Origin: an uncultured Ruminococcus sp.
GTDB lineage: Bacteria; Bacillota; Clostridia; Oscillospirales; Ruminococcaceae
Assembly: GCA_902776945.1 (NCBI GenBank)
Contig: CACYSH010000018.1
Location: 1-51,820, forward strand
Direction: 5' to 3'
Length of the DNA stretch: 51,820 nucleotides
Positions 8,544 through 17,593 of this stretch are shown piece by piece (positions within the stretch are counted from its first letter, which is position 1; each line of letters begins with the position of its first letter). A program made the position numbers and the translations under genes. The notes below the pieces were generated by a model, which worked only from the letters and a program-made list of their open reading frames with translations, was not told the origin of the DNA and ran no database searches.

Positions 8544-8804
8544 TATCCGATATTGCAAATTTTTAGTTGACTTTTCTTAAAAATTCGGCTATAATTAAAA
8601 TAGGGTACGGAAAATATGCTGACCCGTGTAATCCTCTTGCGCAAAAATCGCCTGTCTGAACTTACTCAGACCACACTTCTCGCGCAATAAAATCGGCAAT
8701 TTTCTTGTTTCCGTCACGTTATGCTGATTTATACACTTGTGCGCTTTTTGTTAGCTTTGAGCATTTTGAAAATGCTTATTTTATAAAAGACAGGAGAAAT
8801 TTTT
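8544..8804. repeat. Gene-free stretch with a decayed copy of the 92-bp hairpin repeat
   Basis: Starting at 8687 the sequence ATAAAATCGGCAATTT marks the left arm of the dispersed hairpin family seen at 12005, 12260, 20605, 20873 and 28499. The right arm has diverged. The preceding GCCTGTCTGAACTT motif (8650-8663) also recurs before the copy at 20873. AGGAGA at 8792-8797 is the ribosome site of the following gene. No ORF is credible here. Confidence 0.6.
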
Positions 8805-10883
8805 TTTAAAATTACAAAGGTATGTAAAAGTCTGCTCGCCGGTATAATGGTTCCGGGTTTGCTGCTGGCTTCCGCCCCGCTCAGTTCGGTGAACTTTTTC
8901 CCGAACGAACCATTCTCGATCACGGCAGAAGCAGCGTCAGCCATGCGCCGTCCCTGCGACCCCGATCACCCGATGCTGATAGTTCACATCGACACCTGGA
9001 ACTATGCCGACCCCGCCAAGATCATCGAGACCATTCCCGAAAGCATACGTCCCTACTGCGTATTCAATATCTCGCTCTCGATCAACTGGAGCAGCTCCGA
9101 ACACAGGTGGCTCATGGTGCAGGACGGCTACGAATGCGCCAAATCGTGGCTGAAAACCTGTTCGGACATGGGCGTGTGGTGCATGGTTCAGCCCGCGTCG
9201 GGCGGTCAGTGCCACTTCCCCGACTATGATAACAACTACAACATCGTAGACTCGCCAAACAAGAACAGATATGTCCAGCACGCAGATGATGACTACGAAA
9301 ACACCATTTACGCGGAGTTCTTCCGCGATTATCCGAGCTTTATCGGCTTCAACTACTCCGAGCAGTTCTGGGGATTCGCCACCGCCGACCACCCATGCAC
9401 CTATCAGCAGCGCTATCAGCATTTTGCGCATCTTCTCAAGCTCTGCAACAAGTACGGCGGTTATCTCAATATCAACTGGTGTGCCAACCGCTGGTCTGCG
9501 GCGCTTAATCCCGTTGCGATGCTGAAAACCAATACCCAGTGGCGCGAGGCTTGCGAAAAATACGGTCAGAATCTCCAGCTTGAAAAAAAATACACGCAGG
9601 GCAGCTTTATTGAAGATGTGGAGTCCGAAGTGCTTGGTATGTACCTTGCGGGCTACTGCGGAAATTTCGGCGTTCGATACGATGACACCGGCTGGACGGA
9701 CAGGAGCGAGGACGACGAACCGCTTGAAACGAAAGATCAGTACCGTCAGATCACAGGTCTGCCTATCCACGCCGAACGCATGATAATGAACGGCGCTACG
9801 ATCATCGACGGTCCCGAGCTGGTATGGAACGACGACTTCGGCGAAAGCTGGGGCGGCGTTAAGGACAGCGAGGGCTACACCTGCCGCAGCTGGTTCACCC
9901 GCGACCAGTACGTTAATTCGACCCTGAATTTCTTTGAGAAGATAGTGGACGGCACCTTCCGTATCCCGACAAGGCAGGAGGTCATCGACCGCACAAAGTA
10001 TGTTGTTATTCAGGACGTAAGCTCGGGCAGCGATCACGATAAATACAGCACCTATCCCACGCTTTTTGAAGGACTGTACCGTATGCCCGGCGACGGCAAT
10101 CTCTGGGATAATACAAACCTGTACAAGTCCACCGGGCGCTATCCCACTATACCGACTGTCTATGCGCTTTATGACAGCACCGCCAAGACATTCAAGAATC
10201 AGCTGAAACAGTCGCAGCTCGGCTCGCGCTGGAGCAGCATCTCCGCCAAGCAGAACGAATTTAACAATGAGTTCAGCTCCGAGTTCCGAGCCAACTGCTA
10301 CGCCGGAAGATACAACAATACATGGGTAACATACAATAACGACAAGCGCGGCGGCAACTGCGGAGCGCTGCTGAATTTACAGTACAACACCTGCGACACT
10401 CTCGATGTGAATTTTAATGCCTACGGAAACGCCATTGTCAACGAGTACAGCGACCATATCGACATTTACGCCAACAACTTTGACAACAAGGCACAGACCA
10501 CGCTCGTGACCGATACATTCAAGGTAAACGGCTGCAAGTCTCAGCCCATCTACACCGCAAAGGACACAGGCAGAAATCAAACCAAATCGGAGATCAGCGA
10601 GAGCTATTCCGAAGGCACCTACACCCTTACCGTAAAGCACAACGGTCCCGTTGACATCAAGATAAACTGCGCAGGCACCAACACAGGCAGAAAAACCAAC
10701 GTCAGCAAAGCGACCATTCAGAAGGTAACGCCTCCCGCCTTCTATACGGGTACGCGCCAGTATGAGGGCGAGTTCCTTGTCCTTCTGGGAGAGTCGGGAT
10801 GTGGCAAATCCACGCTGCTTAACATCATCGGTGGTATGGAATATTCACCCTTAAACTGCGCTATTCCTGCACTTCCGACATAA
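8805..10883 (+). pseudogene. GH98-family glycosidase, 5' part (broken)
   Basis: The reading frame encodes a secreted glycoside hydrolase of the GH98 type. Recognisable stretches are HPMLIVHIDTWNYADP, FNISLSINWS and FIGFNYSEQFWGF. The family includes endo-acting enzymes on host or plant glycans; the substrate is unknown here. Two defects are visible. First, the codon correctly spaced from AGGAGA (8792-8797) is TTT (8805) inside a run of eight T, so the expected ATG is lost; the next ATG (8847) would cut off the charged start of the signal peptide KITKVCKSLLAGIM. Second, near codon 640 the carbohydrate-binding module is interrupted by an ABC-transporter fragment and shifts frame to a stop at 10881. 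It may be a pseudogene or contain an assembly error. Confidence 0.75.
10764..10838 (+). other. Foreign ABC-transporter Walker A fragment inside the GH98 gene
   Basis: These 75 bp encode GEFLVLLGESGCGKSTLLNI and a few more residues, an unmistakable Walker A region of a MacB/LolD-like ABC ATPase. It is in frame with the upstream carbohydrate-binding module, entering at a shared Glu-Gly-Glu (YEGE / EGEF). The rest of an ABC protein is absent. The reading frame is wrong immediately afterwards. It looks like a template-switch or illegitimate recombination scar. Confidence 0.8.
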
Positions 10884-11830
10884 ACAATGTCGATCTGTAT
10901 GTGAACGGCTCCAGGGTCGAGACAATGAAGCTCTCAAACACGGAAGGCTATTCAAACTGGAATATCTGCGAAAAGAAGATCAATCTGAAACAGGGCGCGA
11001 ACAAGATAGAGTTCAAGGCAAACGCGGAGCTGCCGTCCTCGCTTTATATCGACTGCTTCACGGTTGACGGCGTGTTTGACGGCACACCGGCAGTTGTCGT
11101 CGGCGACGGAAAGCTCATAAAGAATCTTGAAGTAAACGACAGAGAAAACGCCGCCGACTGGTCGATATACAACGACCTCAGCGACGGTTCGAAGCTCTAC
11201 GGCGACCGCGATCTGACGATACACGGCGTTCCGGGCTATCTTGTAAACGCCGAAACGATCAGAACCGCCTGCGATTCCAAAATGTACACCGCAGAGCTTG
11301 CCGCGTTTACGGCGGGGGCGGACATCACCGTTTATGCGGCAGTAGATAAAAGAGTTGATACAAGGCTTGATTGGCTGAAATCGTGGACAGCAGTTGGCAC
11401 ATCTATGACGACCTCAAACGATGTGGAGCTTGCTCTTTATAAGCTCGACGTTAAGGCGGGTACAAAGGTAACGCTCGGCACAAACGGCGGCGAGGGCAAC
11501 TCCGCGAATTATATCGTTATGGCGGTTCCGCAGAAGTCGGCTTCTGCCGCTTATCCCGTAATAACTAAGGTAGAATACAACGAAAAGAATCATCAGATCA
11601 GATTCACATGGTCGCCTGTCAGCGGCGCTAAGTATTACTGTGTTGCCGTGTATGTGTCGGGCAAGTGGAGAGCGCAGACGGGTAATCTCTCTGCGTCAAC
11701 CCTGACCTATACTACTCCCAAGAATCTTGTACCCGGCAAGAGCTATAAGGTAACTGTTGCGGCTAAGGTCAACGGACAATGGACTACCAAAGAGGCTACC
11801 AAGCACGCTGTAACGGTTACGGTCAAGTAA
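10843..11830 (+). pseudogene. GH98-family glycosidase, 3' part (CBM and Fn3-like domains, frameshifted)
   Basis: The same protein continues in another frame. The remainder of a CBM6/35-like module is visible (SDINNVDLYVNGSRVETM ... LYIDCFTVDGVFDG). A beta-rich domain follows (KLIKNLEVNDRENAADWSIY to NYIVMAVPQ), then a C-terminal fibronectin type III-like domain (YPVITKVEYNEKNHQIRFTW to the end). No start codon with a ribosome site lies at its head, so it is not an independent gene. It was once contiguous with the frame that stops at 10881. Confidence 0.75.
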
Positions 11831-12532
11831 AAAAATACAGTAAATGTCAAAATCCGCAAAGTGAGTGCAAAACCAAAAGTCTTAGGAAAGGGTGTGGCAC
11901 GAGCAAGCTCGTACAAGGGGAATAACCCTTCTTCAGAAGGGTTTTCCTCCAGAGACTGAGCGGTTCAAGCATCAAATCGGAAAAAGAAAATTGAACGGTC
12001 AAAATTAAGATCGGCAATTTCAAGAAAATCCAACAAAAACGCACAATCTGATAAATCAGCAGAACGTGACAAAAACAAGGAAATTGCCGATTTTAATTTG
12101 CAAAAGAGCGCAGCGATTTTCGCAAAGAATTGCGCGACGGTCGGAAATTCCGCACGGGTGGGAAAAATCGTGGTTTTTATCCGCATGATTATCCTTACCG
12201 TTCTGAATTTGCCTGACCAGCGTTTCTATTGCGTGAAAATCGCTGCGCTCTTTCACGCAATAAAATCGGCAATTTGCTCGTTTCTGTCACGTTTTGCAGA
12301 GCTATTCAATTGTGCGTTTTTGTTATTTTTTCTTGAAATTGCCGATTTTATTTTTGACCGTCCGGCTTGCGGTTATTACCCAATTTTTATAGGAATCGCG
12401 GAACGAATCCCACCGTCCCGCAGAACGTGAGAGAGCTTGCGAGCGCACCCGCGTAACCGCCCCTCGTTTTGCGTAGGTCGCTGCTTTTTGCATTTATAAT
12501 ACAACCGCTTTGCGGCAGAAATGGGGACTACT
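11831..12532. repeat. Intergenic repeat cluster with two 92-bp hairpin repeats
   Basis: No gene is supported in this 700-bp gap. It holds two copies of the dispersed hairpin family in opposite orientation: 12005-12096 (GATCGGCAATTTC ... GAAATTGCCGAT) and 12260-12351 (AAAATCGGCAATTT ... AAATTGCCGATTTT). At 11878-11970 a second module (CCAAAAGTCTTAGGAAAGGG, then GCACGAGCAAGCTCGT and an AACCCTTC-TTCA-GAAGGGTT hairpin) recurs in part at 28045 and 21000. A TATAAT at 12495-12500 may be the -10 box for the permease; no matching -35 was found. Confidence 0.7.
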
Positions 12533-13504
12533 ATGTCAGATACCGATATTAATTGCTCTGCGGACAACAGCAGACAAAAAAACTTTTATTCAAGTAAAAT
12601 ATTCCTATGGTCAGGAGCAATATTCTCCTGCTTTTTATGGGGGAGCGCTTTCCCGGTGATAAAGATAGGCTGCCGGGAGTTCTCTATCTCCTCCGACAAT
12701 GCGGCGGCTCAGATACTGTTCGCAGGAATCCGCTTTTTACTGGCGGGATTAGCGGTAGCGACCACAGGCAGCATAATAAGGCGGCGCGTTATAATACCAC
12801 AAAAAAGCTCTGTACCCAAAATATTCAAGTTATCTTTATTTCAGACGGTGGCGCAGTATATTTTCTTTTATATCGGACTGTCTCATACATCGGGCGTAAG
12901 GGCTTCTATCGTTCAGGGAACAAACGTTTTTGCGGCGCTGATCGTTGCGGGGCTTATATACAAGCTGGAAAAGCTCAGTCTGAGAAAGATGATCGGCTGC
13001 GTAATAGGCTTTGCGGGCGTTGTCCTGATAAATACAACTGGCACAAGCCTTAGCGGCGGCAGATTTTTCAAGGGCGACTTTCTTATAATGCTGTCAACGG
13101 TGGCGTATGCGTTTTCATCTGTTTTGTTAAAAAAATATACAAAATACGAGTCGCCTGTCGTTCTCAGCGGACATCAATTCATTGTCGGCGGCGCTTTGCT
13201 GATCTCCGCCGGACTGCTGACAGGCGGAAGGCTCGGAAATATCTCCCCTGCCGGGATCGGTTCCCTGCTGTATCTTGTTTTTGTCTCTGCTGCCGCCTAT
13301 TCGATCTGGAGTGTGCTTATGAAGCATTATCCGGTATCAAGGGTCGCGGTGTTCGGGTTTATGACACCCGTTTTCGGAGTTATCACATCGCTGATATTTT
13401 TAAATGAATCGGCCGATTTTGGCTTGGTGCATTTGTTTTCGCTGATGCTGGTATGTGCGGGAATATTGACAGTTAATTCAGACAATACCGAAAACGCAGA
13501 ATGA
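12533..13504 (+). CDS. DMT-superfamily permease (two EamA repeats)
   Basis: This is an integral membrane transporter of about 323 residues with ten hydrophobic segments arranged as two EamA repeats. The first runs from the WSGAIFSCFLWGSAFPVIKI helix to FAGVVLINTTG; the second starts at GDFLIMLSTVAYAFSSVLLK. Such proteins export or import metabolites; the substrate cannot be told from sequence. The ATG at 12533 is preferred because GGGGA lies five bases upstream; an in-frame ATG at 12521 has no ribosome site. It stands alone between repeat-rich gaps and a terminator-like palindrome. Confidence 0.85.
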   Translation: MSDTDINCSADNSRQKNFYSSKIFLWSGAIFSCFLWGSAFPVIKIGCREFSISSDNAAAQILFAGIRFLLAGLAVATTGSIIRRRVIIPQKSSVPKIFKLSLFQTVAQYIFFYIGLSHTSGVRASIVQGTNVFAALIVAGLIYKLEKLSLRKMIGCVIGFAGVVLINTTGTSLSGGRFFKGDFLIMLSTVAYAFSSVLLKKYTKYESPVVLSGHQFIVGGALLISAGLLTGGRLGNISPAGIGSLLYLVFVSAAAYSIWSVLMKHYPVSRVAVFGFMTPVFGVITSLIFLNESADFGLVHLFSLMLVCAGILTVNSDNTENAE

Positions 13505-13510
13505 AAGCAG

Positions 13511-13534
13511 GACACGGGCGCTGGATCCCGTGTC
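13511..13534 (+). terminator. GACACGGG/CCCGTGTC hairpin after the permease
   Basis: A perfect 8-bp inverted repeat with an 8-nt loop lies 6 bp after the permease stop. No clear T run follows. The same palindrome, with its CGCTGGAT loop, occurs in intergenic modules at 28705-28735 and 38440-38475, so it may be a dispersed repeat serving as a terminator. Confidence 0.5.
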
Positions 13535-13565
13535 TGTCTCGCCGTCTCACCTTTTGCTTTGCTTT

Positions 13566-14744
13566 TTAATCTTCTTTAAAAACGATTTTTTCGGGATCAT
13601 ACCCATCTGCCTGATTATACCACTCATCAATACTAAAAGAACTGTCTCCCAAATCCAAAGTGCCTTCCATCTCTTCCCTGTTTCTTTTCGCGATCTCTTT
13701 TTTCAACGCTTCCGAAAGATAATTGATGCGGTTTTTCACACCGATCTCGTATCTGGACATATTACAATAAACCTCATTCAGAAGCTGTTTACGGTCGCCT
13801 ATCGGAACACGCTGCAAAATGGCTGCTATATACTCGATCTCCTTTTTCGAAAATTCGTATTTTGTAACTTCACAAAGAGCAGCAAGTATTTCATTGCCAT
13901 TAAATACCTCCATCCAATACTTGTGCTTTTCCGTTTCGTCCGCCGGTACTTCAACTTGAGACAATGCAGAAATCTCACTAACCACGACAGGCTCGGTCAA
14001 CAGAGGTGTATCTCCGGAAATGTCCTTAATTATCGTAAATTTGACTTTTGTAAATTTACGTCCCCTGCGGCAGCTGGGTTCATAGTCAAAATTTATTGAT
14101 GTTTTTGAGTTGATCTCATTTTGACATAATTTGAGAATTTTTTTGTTAAATTCCTTGAACTGTGTGTATGAAGCTCCCCTGACGCGCATTACGTTTTTGA
14201 GCTCTTCTATATCAATTTCCCATGATCTGCGAAAGCGATTATCTTTGAGATATAAATAAAGCACATAACTGTAACGGCTTTGTAAATTAATTATATCACG
14301 AATGTAATACGGCAGATAGCGCAGCGCATCTTTTGTAAATATGTATTTTGCTGCCGAATGTGTACACTGCATCAGCACCGTCCATGTTCCGGCATCGTCA
14401 CGCTGCATAATAGCGCAGTCAAAAAGAGGTATCAATTTACAGCCGTCATCGTCATCGTCAATAGCGACAGGCTGCATCAGGTGGATCAGCCTTTTTTTCA
14501 AATCCTCTTTGCGTATGCGGTCAACCCCGAGGGCATTTTCGATAGCGCCCTTTTCAAGAACCACGACGTTATGTTCAATGTCGTGGCTGTCAATACGTCC
14601 GAGATAAAGGTCAAGCAATTTAAAATCAGATAATTCGAGTTCTGACTTTGACAAGGAAAGCAGCGCAGGCGTTTTCTCAACGTACATTCCGCCTACATCA
14701 TCAGGAAGATTAAGATATTCCGGTCTTTTTTCACGCTTTGGCAT
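13566..14744 (-). CDS. Replication initiator protein (Rep_3/RepB-like)
   Basis: This protein of about 392 residues has the layout of iteron-binding plasmid initiators: two winged-helix domains. The first is recognisable around LSKSELELSDFKLLDLYLGR and KKRLIHLMQPVAI. The second lies around YVLYLYLKDNRFRRSWEIDI, ELKNVMRVRGASYTQFKEFN and FTKVKFTIIK. A C-terminal region after residue 250 is of unknown function. The start at 14744 fits AAGGG eight bases upstream. It reads away from an iteron array, and a single inverted iteron lies just upstream of its promoter, which suggests autorepression. It marks a theta-type plasmid replicon, either current or captured. Confidence 0.85.
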   Translation of the reverse strand: MPKREKRPEYLNLPDDVGGMYVEKTPALLSLSKSELELSDFKLLDLYLGRIDSHDIEHNVVVLEKGAIENALGVDRIRKEDLKKRLIHLMQPVAIDDDDDGCKLIPLFDCAIMQRDDAGTWTVLMQCTHSAAKYIFTKDALRYLPYYIRDIINLQSRYSYVLYLYLKDNRFRRSWEIDIEELKNVMRVRGASYTQFKEFNKKILKLCQNEINSKTSINFDYEPSCRRGRKFTKVKFTIIKDISGDTPLLTEPVVVSEISALSQVEVPADETEKHKYWMEVFNGNEILAALCEVTKYEFSKKEIEYIAAILQRVPIGDRKQLLNEVYCNMSRYEIGVKNRINYLSEALKKEIAKRNREEMEGTLDLGDSSFSIDEWYNQADGYDPEKIVFKED

Positions 14745-14761
14745 TGGCATCACCCTTACAT

Positions 14762-14791
14762 ATTATACAACAAAAGTAGAAATTTTGTCAA
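14762..14791 (-). promoter_or_regulatory. rep promoter
   Basis: On the minus strand TTGACA (14786-14791) and TATAAT (14762-14767) are separated by 18 bp. Just upstream is an inverted repeat TTCCGCTTTT / AAAAGCGGAA (14800-14809 and 14826-14835), which could be an operator or the terminator of transcription entering from outside. Confidence 0.8.
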
Positions 14792-14860
14792 GATATTTTT
14801 TCCGCTTTTAATTATTTATTCAATAAAAAGCGGAAATTCTATATTAAATAAAATTCCCCC

Positions 14861-14882
14861 TGAAATGGAGTAAACTTCCCCC
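14861..14882 (-). promoter_or_regulatory. Single inverted iteron upstream of the rep promoter
   Basis: Read on the minus strand this 22-bp site begins GGGGGAAGTTTACTCC and matches the iteron unit at 15499-15609 with few changes. It is oriented opposite to the array and lies about 70 bp upstream of the rep -35 box. In iteron plasmids such a site commonly serves Rep autoregulation or handcuffing; that role here is inferred. Confidence 0.75.
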
Positions 14883-15039
14883 TTTAGGTTCAAAACTGCT
14901 CGTAAATACTGCATTATTGAGCGCAGTAATCAAGGGGCTTTCGGAAAACGACCAGCATATCAGCCAATATTATCCTGACTTCACCATTTATCTGAAACAG
15001 CTGCAAGTAAACATTAGACTGTTCTGCCATGATAAGTAA

Positions 15040-15232
15040 TACTATTTGATCATCACTCCATAGATAATCTTGACGGCTATCGTTGGCACGAGCAAGCTCG
15101 TACAGCACTCTGCGTTGCACTCCCTTGGCTTGCGTCAGCAAGTCTGCGGTGGCACGAATGTGATCGTGCAATCGCCTTGATTGACGAAACGCTATCTGCC
15201 AATCTTATCTACGGAGTGATGATTAAATAGTA
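15040..15232. repeat. Long inverted repeat (28-bp arms) between rep and iterons
   Basis: The arms at 15040-15067 and 15205-15232 begin TACTATTTGATCATCACTCC and pair over 28 bp with two mismatches, enclosing about 137 bp. The interior contains a GCACGAGCAAGCTCGT palindrome of the dispersed type. No credible gene lies inside. It could be a MITE or a structural part of the replicon origin; the sequence does not decide. Confidence 0.6.
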
Positions 15233-15339
15233 TAAGATTTTCAGGAGCCGTCCGAAAAAACATTTGTTCAAAAAAAGTGTTCGGAGCCTTTCGATATTAC
15301 AGCAAAACTTTAATCAGGAAAATGATGAAAAATATATCT

Positions 15340-15498
15340 GTTTAGATAAAAAAAATATATTGGGTTTTGTGTTGTATCAATCGGTCGGTCTGTCGCGCCC
15401 CCTTGATTGATAGCTTGATAATAACATGATTATATCTTGATTATTACATGATTACCGTGCTCAGAAATGCTGTATTTATGGGCTGTTTTGACCCTAAA
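15340..15498. other. AT-rich region beside the iterons, candidate DNA-unwinding element
   Basis: The stretch contains AT-rich near-repeats such as AACATGATTA, CTTGATTA and TACATGATTA at about 15416-15452, directly beside the iteron array. This is the usual arrangement of a theta origin. No clear DnaA box was recognised. No gene is present. Confidence 0.45.
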
Positions 15499-15609
15499 GG
15501 GGGAAGTCTGCTCCACTTGAGGGGGAAGTCTGCTCCATTTGAGGGGGAAGTCTACTCCATTTGAGGGGGAAGTCTGCTCCATTTGAGGGGGAAGTCTGCT
15601 CCATTTTGA
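15499..15609 (+). repeat. Iteron array (5 x 22 bp), candidate replication origin
   Basis: Five direct repeats of 22 bp start at 15499, 15521, 15543, 15565 and 15587, with no gaps. The core is GGGGGAAGTCTGCTCC followed by ATTTGA; the third has TCTACTCC and the last an extra T. Spacing of 22 bp (two helical turns) is typical of Rep_3-type iterons. They lie between the divergent rep and par genes. The minus-strand ORF across them is an artefact of the repeats. Confidence 0.9.
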
Positions 15610-15782
15610 GAGGAAATTGTTGAAAACTATATTTCCACCTTTTGTTGAAAACCTCAGACAAATTAACTTGTATACGCAAAATATTTATAATTAAATTTGT
15701 TTGATTTTGACCTGTGAGATTTGAACGTCGCCCTTTAATAATCAAAACACAAAGTAAACATTTGTTTTTGTTATTAACTGCT

Positions 15783-15810
15783 TGACCTTTGATTTCGGGT
15801 ATGATATAAT
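15783..15810 (+). promoter_or_regulatory. Promoter of the par-like gene
   Basis: TTGACC (15783-15788) and TATAAT (15805-15810) are separated by 16 bp, with an extended TGA before the -10 box. AGGAGC (15836-15841) lies eight bases before the ATG at 15850. Confidence 0.8.
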
Positions 15811-15849
15811 ATAGGTAAATCTTTTGCATTAGTTAGGAGCTTTTAACCT

Positions 15850-16722
15850 ATGAATAAAACTATCAAGCAGATCGCGGATGAGCTGCATATAAGTAAACAA
15901 GCCGTATGGCAGCGTGTAAAACGCAATCAGCAGATTTATGCCGAGCTTGGCAAGCACGCACAGAACATTGGCGGTACTGTTTATGTTGATAAGGAGGGCG
16001 AGAGCATTATTAAGCAGCTTTATGCCAATTCTAATAAGCCTGTAAACTCCGTAAGGGAATCAGTAAACGTTGACGGCGAAGGTATAAATGTTGATGAAAT
16101 GCCCGTAAACGCTGACAGTAAAGGTATAAACATTGACACAGAAAGTGTAAATGTTGACGGTAAAGCTGTAAACATTGACACCGAATCCGCAAGCATGACC
16201 GTAAACGAAACTGTAAACAGCCCCGGCGAAAGCGTAAACACTGTTGAAACAGGCATAACTGTTGATCGTAAAGCCGTAAACGTTGACAGCAATTGCGTAA
16301 ACAAAACCGCAAACACAGAACCCTGTGACAAAAAGAATAATGGGTCAGATAGCTGTGTTGATGGTAAATGTGTAAACAAGTCTGTGAATATTGACGGAAA
16401 GAGCATAGACGTTGATGGTGAGATGTTGACGGATGCTTTACAGCAGACCATAAACGCATTGCAGGAACAATTGAGGATAAAAGACAAGCAGATCGGCGAT
16501 CTTACTTCTATGTTACAATCCTCACAGGAACAGTCAGCAGCACTTACCGCAGCCCTTACAGCAGCTCAGGCACTTCATGCCGCGACCGTGAAGGAACGGC
16601 TTGCCGACCGCTCTGCTGCGGCAGAAGATGTATCGGATAATGTTGAGGATGAGTTGCAGGAGGATAATAATGGAAATAAGAATGGATTCTTTTCTCGTTT
16701 ATTTAGAAAAGGGAAAAAATAG
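15850..16722 (+). CDS. Par-like DNA-binding protein (HTH, repeat region, DUF536-like coiled coil)
   Basis: This 290-residue protein resembles the single-protein partition factor of staphylococcal plasmid pSK1. The N-terminus (MNKTIKQIADELHISKQAVW) is a helix-turn-helix. Residues 65 to about 190 are a seven-residue repeat of type VNVDGKx, encoded by a 21-bp DNA repeat. A coiled coil follows (LQEQLRIKDKQIGDLTSMLQ), as in DUF536 proteins, then an acidic linker and an amphipathic basic tail FFSRLFRKGKK. It is divergent from rep with the iterons between, as expected for a plasmid maintenance gene. The low-complexity middle appears to exist because of the DNA motif it contains (see the array entry). 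Family membership rests on pattern recognition only. Confidence 0.75.
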   Translation: MNKTIKQIADELHISKQAVWQRVKRNQQIYAELGKHAQNIGGTVYVDKEGESIIKQLYANSNKPVNSVRESVNVDGEGINVDEMPVNADSKGINIDTESVNVDGKAVNIDTESASMTVNETVNSPGESVNTVETGITVDRKAVNVDSNCVNKTANTEPCDKKNNGSDSCVDGKCVNKSVNIDGKSIDVDGEMLTDALQQTINALQEQLRIKDKQIGDLTSMLQSSQEQSAALTAALTAAQALHAATVKERLADRSAAAEDVSDNVEDELQEDNNGNKNGFFSRLFRKGKK

Positions 16723-17413
16723 ATATATTACTGTCCGGATGTTTACGATTGTCGCATCAACGTTTATGCTTTGTTTATGGTGTTTAGGGCAATGTTTACT
16801 TAGTTGACATAAACATTTACAGCTCTGCGACCAGCAGTTACAGAAATTTCTTATGTTCTTATACAATTACCGTCAACATTTATAGATGTACCATAAACAT
16901 TTGTTTCATTGTGGCTTTCTTACTACATTATTTTAAATGTTTGTCGTTTTGAGTTGATGTGAACATTTATCATGTTTATACTTTCATTGGCGATATTTAC
17001 GTGGTTTATATCAACGTTTACATTATGGTTTCTGTCGTTTACACTTAGCCGTATATTGCGTTTGAAAGCTGTCAATGTATGTAGCTTTACAGCTGTTTTC
17101 CCTGTTGTGTTTATCAACGTTTATGATTTGTTTATACCTATATGTTTACGCAGTTTTTGTTAATGATCTTGGGTTCTTCATAGGTGTTTATAATACTTGC
17201 ACGCTTGGTGTCAACGTTTATAACTTTACAGCTTGTATATGCAATTGTTTTGTAATTTGTCATACTCTTACTACTATCTATTATGGTTTAAATAAACATT
17301 TGCGTTTTTGATGTTGATGTATGTTGACAGTAACTGCCTATGTTTACATAAATGTTTACGATCCCACTGTCTATGTTTACATCAACGTTTACGCTTCGGA
17401 TGTTGATGTTTAC
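16042..17413. repeat. Array of a 12-bp palindromic motif spanning the par gene and the DNA after it (candidate centromere)
   Basis: Consensus RTMAAYRTTKAY, perfect form GTAAACGTTGAC. Inside the par gene it occurs at 16063, 16084, 16105, 16126, 16147, 16168, 16276, 16384 and 16405, with decayed steps at 16042, 16189, 16234, 16255 and 16297, mostly on an exact 21-bp period. After the stop, in non-coding DNA and mainly in the opposite orientation, it occurs at 16756, 16809, 16872, 16893, 16959, 17010, 17113, 17210, 17292, 17348, 17381 and 17402. The motif thus ignores the gene boundary, so selection probably acts on the DNA. Binding by the adjacent Par-like protein is inferred. No credible gene lies in 16723-17413. 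Confidence 0.8.
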
Positions 17414-17593
17414 GATTATAGGGAATAATTTATTCGTAGTATAAATTTATTTTTGGCTGGTATAACAAGATATACGAGATATGTATTTCATGGTTTGCCG
17501 ATTTTTCGGTGAACTGTACAAAATGAGTTTCTTCTCCGGCAGGATTATGCTGACCCGCGCAGCTTCTTTGCGAAAATCGCTGCTCTCTTTCGC

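Noticed and set aside
8937-10037. 366-codon minus-strand ORF
   Set aside because: Complementary shadow of the GH98 frame, which has clear domain matches and codon bias.
14914-15171. Minus-strand ORF of 85 codons between rep and iterons
   Set aside because: Lies across the large inverted repeat, has no ribosome site and no recognisable protein.
15494-15829. Minus-strand ORF with repeats such as MEQTSPSNGAD
   Set aside because: Its repetitive end is the iteron array read in reverse; no start signals.
16020-16487. Minus-strand repetitive ORFs opposite the par gene
   Set aside because: They mirror the 21-bp repeat of the par gene; the plus frame has the promoter, ribosome site and domains.
16923-17311. 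Short ORFs after the par gene
   Set aside because: They consist largely of the motif array; no ribosome sites, and they occur on both strands equally.
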